This document shows, piece by piece, positions 60,216-64,000 of a DNA stretch of 64,000 nucleotides (positions are counted from its first letter, which is position 1; each line of letters begins with the position of its first letter). The DNA lies in NCBI GenBank assembly GCA_035502095.1, contig DATJUX010000028.1:91187-155186 (forward strand), in the 5' to 3' direction. A program made the position numbers and the translations under genes. The notes below the pieces were generated by a model. It had not been told where the DNA came from, searched no databases, and saw nothing but the letters and a program-made list of their open reading frames with translations. This stretch comes from JAKANT01 sp035502095. GTDB lineage: Bacteria > Pseudomonadota > Gammaproteobacteria > Burkholderiales > Burkholderiaceae_F.

Positions 60216-62792
60216 TCACACCTTGCGCGCGACGGCCTGGAGCTCGTAGAGCAGTTGCAGCGCGTCGCGCGGCGCAAGCGCGTCGAGATCGACCGCGCCG
60301 AGGCGATCGCGCAGCAGATCGGCCTCGACGACAGGAGCCGCCGGCGCCGCCACCGGCGCGTTGAACAAGTCGAGCTGGGGCCGGGTTCCTGCCGCGCGTT
60401 CTTCGAGTTGTGCGAGCAGTCCGCGCGCACGCCGCACGACGGCGGCGGGCACGCCCGCGAGTTGTGCCACCGCCAGGCCGTAACTCTGGCTGGTCGGACC
60501 GTCGCGCACCTCGTGCAGGAAAACGACCTTGCCACGCACCTCGGCGGCGGCGACATGGACGTTCGCCACTTCGGCGGCGGTCTCGGCAAGCTGGGTCAGC
60601 TCGAAGTAGTGCGTGGCGAACAACGTCATGCTGCGGTTGCGCTCGACCAGCTCGCGCGCGATGCTTGCCGCGAGCGCCAGGCCGTCGAACGTCGAAGTCC
60701 CGCGCCCGATCTCGTCCATCAGTACGAGGCTCCGGTCGGTGGCCTGGTGAAGGATGGTCGCGGCCTCCGTCATCTCGACCATGAACGTCGATGCGCCGCG
60801 GGCCAGATCGTCGGCCGCCCCGATGCGGGTCAGGATGCGGTCCAGCGGCCCGAGCCGCGCCTGGGTCGCGGGCACGAACGAGCCGCAGCAGGCGAGCAGC
60901 GCGATCAGCGCGATCGAACGCATGTACGTCGACTTGCCGCCCATGTTCGGGCCGGTGACCACCAGCAGCCGCCGGCCCGGTCCGAGCCGGCAGTCGTTCG
61001 GAACGAAAGACTCGATCTGGCGCTCGACCACCGGATGGCGGGCGCCGATGATCTCGATGCCCGGCGTCCCGTCGAGCAGCGGGCGCGACCAGCGTGCCGC
61101 CTGTGCATGCGCGGCGAAGGCCGCGAGCACATCGAGGCTGGCTACCGCATCGGCGGCGCGCGCGAGCGCCGGCAGGTGCGCGAGCAGTCGTTCCAGCAGC
61201 TCGTCGTAGAGCTGTTTCTCGCGCGCGCGGGCGCGCTCTTGCGCCGACAGCGCCTTGTCCTCGAACGCCTTGAGCTCCGGCGTGATATAGCGCTCCGCGT
61301 TCTTCAGCGTCTGGCGCCGCCGGTAGTCATCCGGCACCTTGGCCGCCTGGCCGTGCGTGACCTCGATATAGAAGCCGTGCACGCGGTTGTATTCGACGCG
61401 CAGGTTGGCGATGCCGGTGCGCTGGCGCTCGCGCGTTTCGAGGTCGACGAGAAACCGGCCGGAGTGGTCGCGCAGTGCGCGCAGCTCGTCGAGTTCCCCA
61501 TCGACGCCGCGCGCGAAGACATCGCCGTCGCGCGGATTGAGCGCCGGCTCCTCGAGCAGGGAGCGCGCCAGCAATGCGTGCAGGCCATCGGGAAGGACGC
61601 AGGCGCCGGCCAGTTCCCGCAGCAGGGGCGACGGCGACCCGGGAAGCGCCGCCAGCGCGGCCACGCGCGGCAGCGCATCGCGCAGCGCCGCGAGCTCGCG
61701 CGGCCGCGCGCTTGCCAGGGCGATGCGGCCGGCGATGCGATCGAGGTCGGGCAGGCTGCGCAACGACTCGCCGATGGTGCGATGTCCCTCGTCCTCGAGC
61801 AGCGCCGCCACCGCCGCATGGCGCGCCGTGGCCGCCGCCGCATCGCGCAGCGGGTGATGCAGCCAGTGGCGCAGCCTTCGGCTGCCCATGCTGGTGGCGC
61901 AACGGTCGAGCAGCGCGAACAGTGTCGGCGCATCGCGCTCGTCGCCGCGCAGCGCCGCCGTGATCTCGAGGTTGCGCCGTGTCGCCGGGTCGAGCAAAAC
62001 GAAGTCGGATTGGCGTTCGAGCTTCAGCCCGGTGACGTGCGCCAGCTCGTGATTCTGCGTCTCGCGTGCGTACCCGAGCAGCGCACCGCAGGCCGCGAGG
62101 ACCGACGGGTGGTCGTCGACGCCGAACGCCGCCAGCGTCGCCACGCCGAGCTGTTGCCTCAACGCGGCACCGCCGCGCTGCGCATCGAAGTGCCAGTCCG
62201 GCAGCGCCGTCACGGTCGTCTCGGCGAGGGTCGCCGCACGCTCGGCGTCGGCCACGAGCAGCTCGGACGGTCCGATGCGCGCGAGTTCGGCTCCGACGCG
62301 GTCGAGGGGCACCTCGATCGCTCGCAGATCGCCGGTGGCGAGAACCAGCCAGGCCACGCCGGCCAGCTGCGCCTTGCGATCGACGGCGAGCGCTGCGAGC
62401 GCGGTGTCGGCCTTGTCGCTGAGCAGCGCGGTATCGGTGATCGTGCCCGGCGTCACGACGCGCACGACCTTGCGCTCGACCGGTCCCTTGCTGGTGGCCG
62501 GATCGCCAATCTGCTCGCAGATCGCCACCGACTCGCCCAGCTTGACCAGCCGTGCCAGGTACTGCTCGACCGATACGACCGGCACGCCGGCCATCGGGAT
62601 CGGCGCGCCGTTCGACGTGCCGCGTCGCGTGAGGGTGATGCCGAGCAGCCGCGCGCCGCGGTCGGCGTCGTCGTAGAACAGCTCGTAGAAGTCGCCCATC
62701 CGATACAACAGCAGCGTGCGCGGGTACTGTGCCTTGATGCGCAAGTACTGCTGCATCATCGGTGTATGTCCGGCGAATTCAGCGTCGCTCAA
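60216..62792 (-). CDS. mutS: DNA mismatch repair protein MutS
   Basis: Mismatch-recognition ATPase of 858 residues. The mismatch-reading FYE motif is at residues 35-37 (GDFYELF), the connector, lever and clamp follow, and the ATPase has Walker A GPNMGGKST near residue 615, with LMDEIGRGTSTFDG and ATHYFEL downstream. I place the start at TTG 62792 because the codons after it (SDAEFAGHTPMMQQYL) align with the N-termini of other MutS proteins. The ATG at 62759 would remove eleven residues. No strong ribosome site precedes the TTG. The 180-base gap upstream leads to a divergent integrase. Confidence 0.93.
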   Translation of the reverse strand: MSDAEFAGHTPMMQQYLRIKAQYPRTLLLYRMGDFYELFYDDADRGARLLGITLTRRGTSNGAPIPMAGVPVVSVEQYLARLVKLGESVAICEQIGDPATSKGPVERKVVRVVTPGTITDTALLSDKADTALAALAVDRKAQLAGVAWLVLATGDLRAIEVPLDRVGAELARIGPSELLVADAERAATLAETTVTALPDWHFDAQRGGAALRQQLGVATLAAFGVDDHPSVLAACGALLGYARETQNHELAHVTGLKLERQSDFVLLDPATRRNLEITAALRGDERDAPTLFALLDRCATSMGSRRLRHWLHHPLRDAAAATARHAAVAALLEDEGHRTIGESLRSLPDLDRIAGRIALASARPRELAALRDALPRVAALAALPGSPSPLLRELAGACVLPDGLHALLARSLLEEPALNPRDGDVFARGVDGELDELRALRDHSGRFLVDLETRERQRTGIANLRVEYNRVHGFYIEVTHGQAAKVPDDYRRRQTLKNAERYITPELKAFEDKALSAQERARAREKQLYDELLERLLAHLPALARAADAVASLDVLAAFAAHAQAARWSRPLLDGTPGIEIIGARHPVVERQIESFVPNDCRLGPGRRLLVVTGPNMGGKSTYMRSIALIALLACCGSFVPATQARLGPLDRILTRIGAADDLARGASTFMVEMTEAATILHQATDRSLVLMDEIGRGTSTFDGLALAASIARELVERNRSMTLFATHYFELTQLAETAAEVANVHVAAAEVRGKVVFLHEVRDGPTSQSYGLAVAQLAGVPAAVVRRARGLLAQLEERAAGTRPQLDLFNAPVAAPAAPVVEADLLRDRLGAVDLDALAPRDALQLLYELQAVARKV

Positions 62793-62914
62793 GGTGTTGT
62801 CGTGCTTGATGTTGGCCCCCTGATCCGTCTGATTTCGCTGAAAACTCCTCTGAAGCCGTGTCGACCGGTCAGACAAGCCTGGACATGAATTTGCAAGTGT
62901 TTGTCCGCTCAGGC

Positions 62915-62920
62915 AGTATA
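62915..62920 (-). promoter_or_regulatory. Candidate -10 box for mutS within the integrase-mutS gap
   Basis: TATACT on the minus strand in the 180-base gap between mutS and the integrase. It lies in a locally AT-richer segment and overlaps one of two GTATAGGT direct repeats (62916-62923 and 62928-62935). No clear -35. Confidence 0.3.
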
Positions 62921-62972
62921 GGTGCAGGTATAGGTTTCGATTTTTCCATCCACACCGATGAATCGACAGGGT

Positions 62973-64000
62973 ATGGCGCGAAAAACCTACACTGCCTCGA
63001 AGCGGACCGGCACGACAAAGATCGACAAACTGACGCCCGACAAGATCATGGCGATGGTACCGGGTGAGGAAATCGCGGACCCGCACGCGCCGGGTCTTCG
63101 CGTTCGCTGCGGCAAACAGGCTCCGGACGGAAAAGCGCGGCGCGTCTTCTTTTACCGCTACCGCGACAAAGCCGGCGCGCTCCGGCAAATCAAGCTCGGA
63201 GACTTCGGTCCACTCACGCTCGCGATGGCGCGAAGGGCAAGGGACAAGAAACGGGTCGAACTCGACCAGGGCATTGATCCAGTAGTGCAGAAGAAGCAGG
63301 AGCGAGCGGAGGCGAAGCTCCAGCGGGATGCCGCGAAAGCCGAGAAGGCGCGCCAGCAGAACACGGTGAACTACCTCGTCGAGTGCTACCTGACCGATGT
63401 CGTTGAACCGTCGCGCAAGCCCAAAGGTGCCGCGGAGACGCGCCGAATGCTCGGCCGAGCCATCACGAAGGTACAAGACCTGCCTGCTGACGAGATCACA
63501 CGGGAGCGCGCCCACGAGATCGTCAAGGCTGTTGCCAAAACCGCGCCCCGTGTGGCGCAGATGACGAGGCAGGAACTGCGCGCCTGTTGGGAACACGCGC
63601 TTACGGTCGGGCGCGTGAAGAACGGCAACCCATTTCTGGGGCGGACGATCGGAGCGATTCCAAAGATCGCACCGAAACAGACCGCATTGAAGCCGGCGCA
63701 GGTGGGCACATTGCTTCGCTGGATGCGAGAACCCAATACCTACAGCCGCACGGTAGCGGATGCGCTCGAACTGACCTTGCGGACGGGATTACGCACCGGC
63801 GAAGTGTGTGGCCTCAACACTGAGGAGATCGAAGAGCGAGAGGGTGTTCTGTGGGCGGACATTCCGGCTGCGCGGATGAAGGAGGGCAGGCCGCACAGCG
63901 TGGCGTTCGTGGGTCGTGCACGGGAGATCGTCGTGGCGCGGCTGCAGCAGAGCAGCGGATTTCTATTCCCCGCCCGACGTGGGGCTGGACCAATCGGGCA
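62973..64000 (+). CDS. Tyrosine-type site-specific integrase (P4-like, DUF4102), truncated by window end
   Basis: Open for 342 codons to the end of the window. It has an N-terminal Arm-type DNA-binding domain (FFYRYRDKAGALRQIKLGDF and ARRARDKKRVELDQGIDP), a helical core-binding segment (about 130-235) and the start of the catalytic domain with the first catalytic Arg at residue 274 (TGLRTGEVCGL). The remaining HxxR and Tyr lie beyond the window. Such enzymes integrate islands and satellite phages, most often at tRNA genes, none of which is seen here. It is transcribed away from mutS. Confidence 0.9.
   Translation, partial: MARKTYTASKRTGTTKIDKLTPDKIMAMVPGEEIADPHAPGLRVRCGKQAPDGKARRVFFYRYRDKAGALRQIKLGDFGPLTLAMARRARDKKRVELDQGIDPVVQKKQERAEAKLQRDAAKAEKARQQNTVNYLVECYLTDVVEPSRKPKGAAETRRMLGRAITKVQDLPADEITRERAHEIVKAVAKTAPRVAQMTRQELRACWEHALTVGRVKNGNPFLGRTIGAIPKIAPKQTALKPAQVGTLLRWMREPNTYSRTVADALELTLRTGLRTGEVCGLNTEEIEEREGVLWADIPAARMKEGRPHSVAFVGRAREIVVARLQQSSGFLFPARRGAGPIG

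Noticed and set aside
62793..63596. Upstream extension of the mutS frame across the integrase
   Set aside because: It is antisense to a clear integrase coding sequence and has no MutS-like content before the TTG at 62792.
1..64000. CRISPR arrays, insertion sequences, rRNA operons, prophage structural genes
   Set aside because: No regularly spaced repeats, transposase-like frames or rRNA segments were found. The only mobile-element gene is the integrase at the right edge.

Overview
The window is a gene-dense, high-GC stretch of a bacterial chromosome, most probably a betaproteobacterium. The evidence is gene order and gene types: psd-pssA-leuA, rpsO-pnp, tpiA-secG-tRNA-Leu(GAG)-nuoA-to-N, pyrG-kdsA-eno-ftsB and dapA-bamC all occur in orders usual for that class, and the acetoin genes resemble the Cupriavidus/Ralstonia type. 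Almost everything is core metabolism. I see no CRISPR array, insertion sequence or rRNA, and no gene-free stretch longer than 300 bases. The largest gaps are rpsO-pnp (235 bases), acoR-acoX (202), mutS-integrase (180), the gamma-CA/DUF455 divergent gap (178) and the gap before acoR (164); each is described below.

Left part (1-8.4 kb): the end of a SIMPL-domain gene, then phospholipid synthesis (psd, pssA), leucine synthesis (leuA, behind a leucine-rich leader peptide and hairpin), translation and RNA turnover (rpsO, pnp), a quinone oxidoreductase, tpiA and secG. From 8.5 to 23.5 kb a tRNA-Leu(GAG) is followed by a complete 14-gene complex I operon (nuoA-N). Its nuoC/nuoD and nuoF/nuoG junctions carry unusual RNA secondary structure.

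Middle part (23.5-41.4 kb): a Nudix hydrolase, ETF-ubiquinone oxidoreductase divergent from an SDR-thioesterase pair, then scoAB (3-oxoacid CoA-transferase). Together these point to fatty-acid and ketone-body oxidation feeding the quinone pool next to complex I. After them come a zinc-type cation diffusion facilitator, a DUF1624 membrane protein, a DUF488-glpQ-DUF1415 string, pyrG-kdsA-DUF1330-eno-ftsB, an unusual oxidoreductase, hslO with a gamma-carbonic anhydrase, a MiaE-like DUF455 protein, and two tandem paralogous small proteins of unknown function closed by a strong terminator.

Acetoin region (41.5-50.3 kb): acoR encodes a sigma54-dependent activator. It is followed by a dyad enhancer-like site and a near-consensus -24/-12 promoter, then acoXABC and a lipoate-ligase-like gene that probably lipoylates AcoC. 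An acyl/acetyl-CoA synthetase converges on the operon. The E3 gene (acoL) is absent here.

Right part (50.4-64 kb): alpha/beta hydrolase, PHP phosphatase, Sua5/YciO-like protein, trpS with a probable iron-sulfur motif, a methyltransferase, dapA-bamC, a metallo-beta-lactamase-fold protein, a small lipoprotein, a DUF7931-like protein, a RoxA/YcfD-like uL16 hydroxylase, a SlyD-like isomerase and mutS. The window ends inside a P4-type tyrosine integrase transcribed away from mutS, which marks the likely edge of a mobile island abutting the 5' end of mutS.
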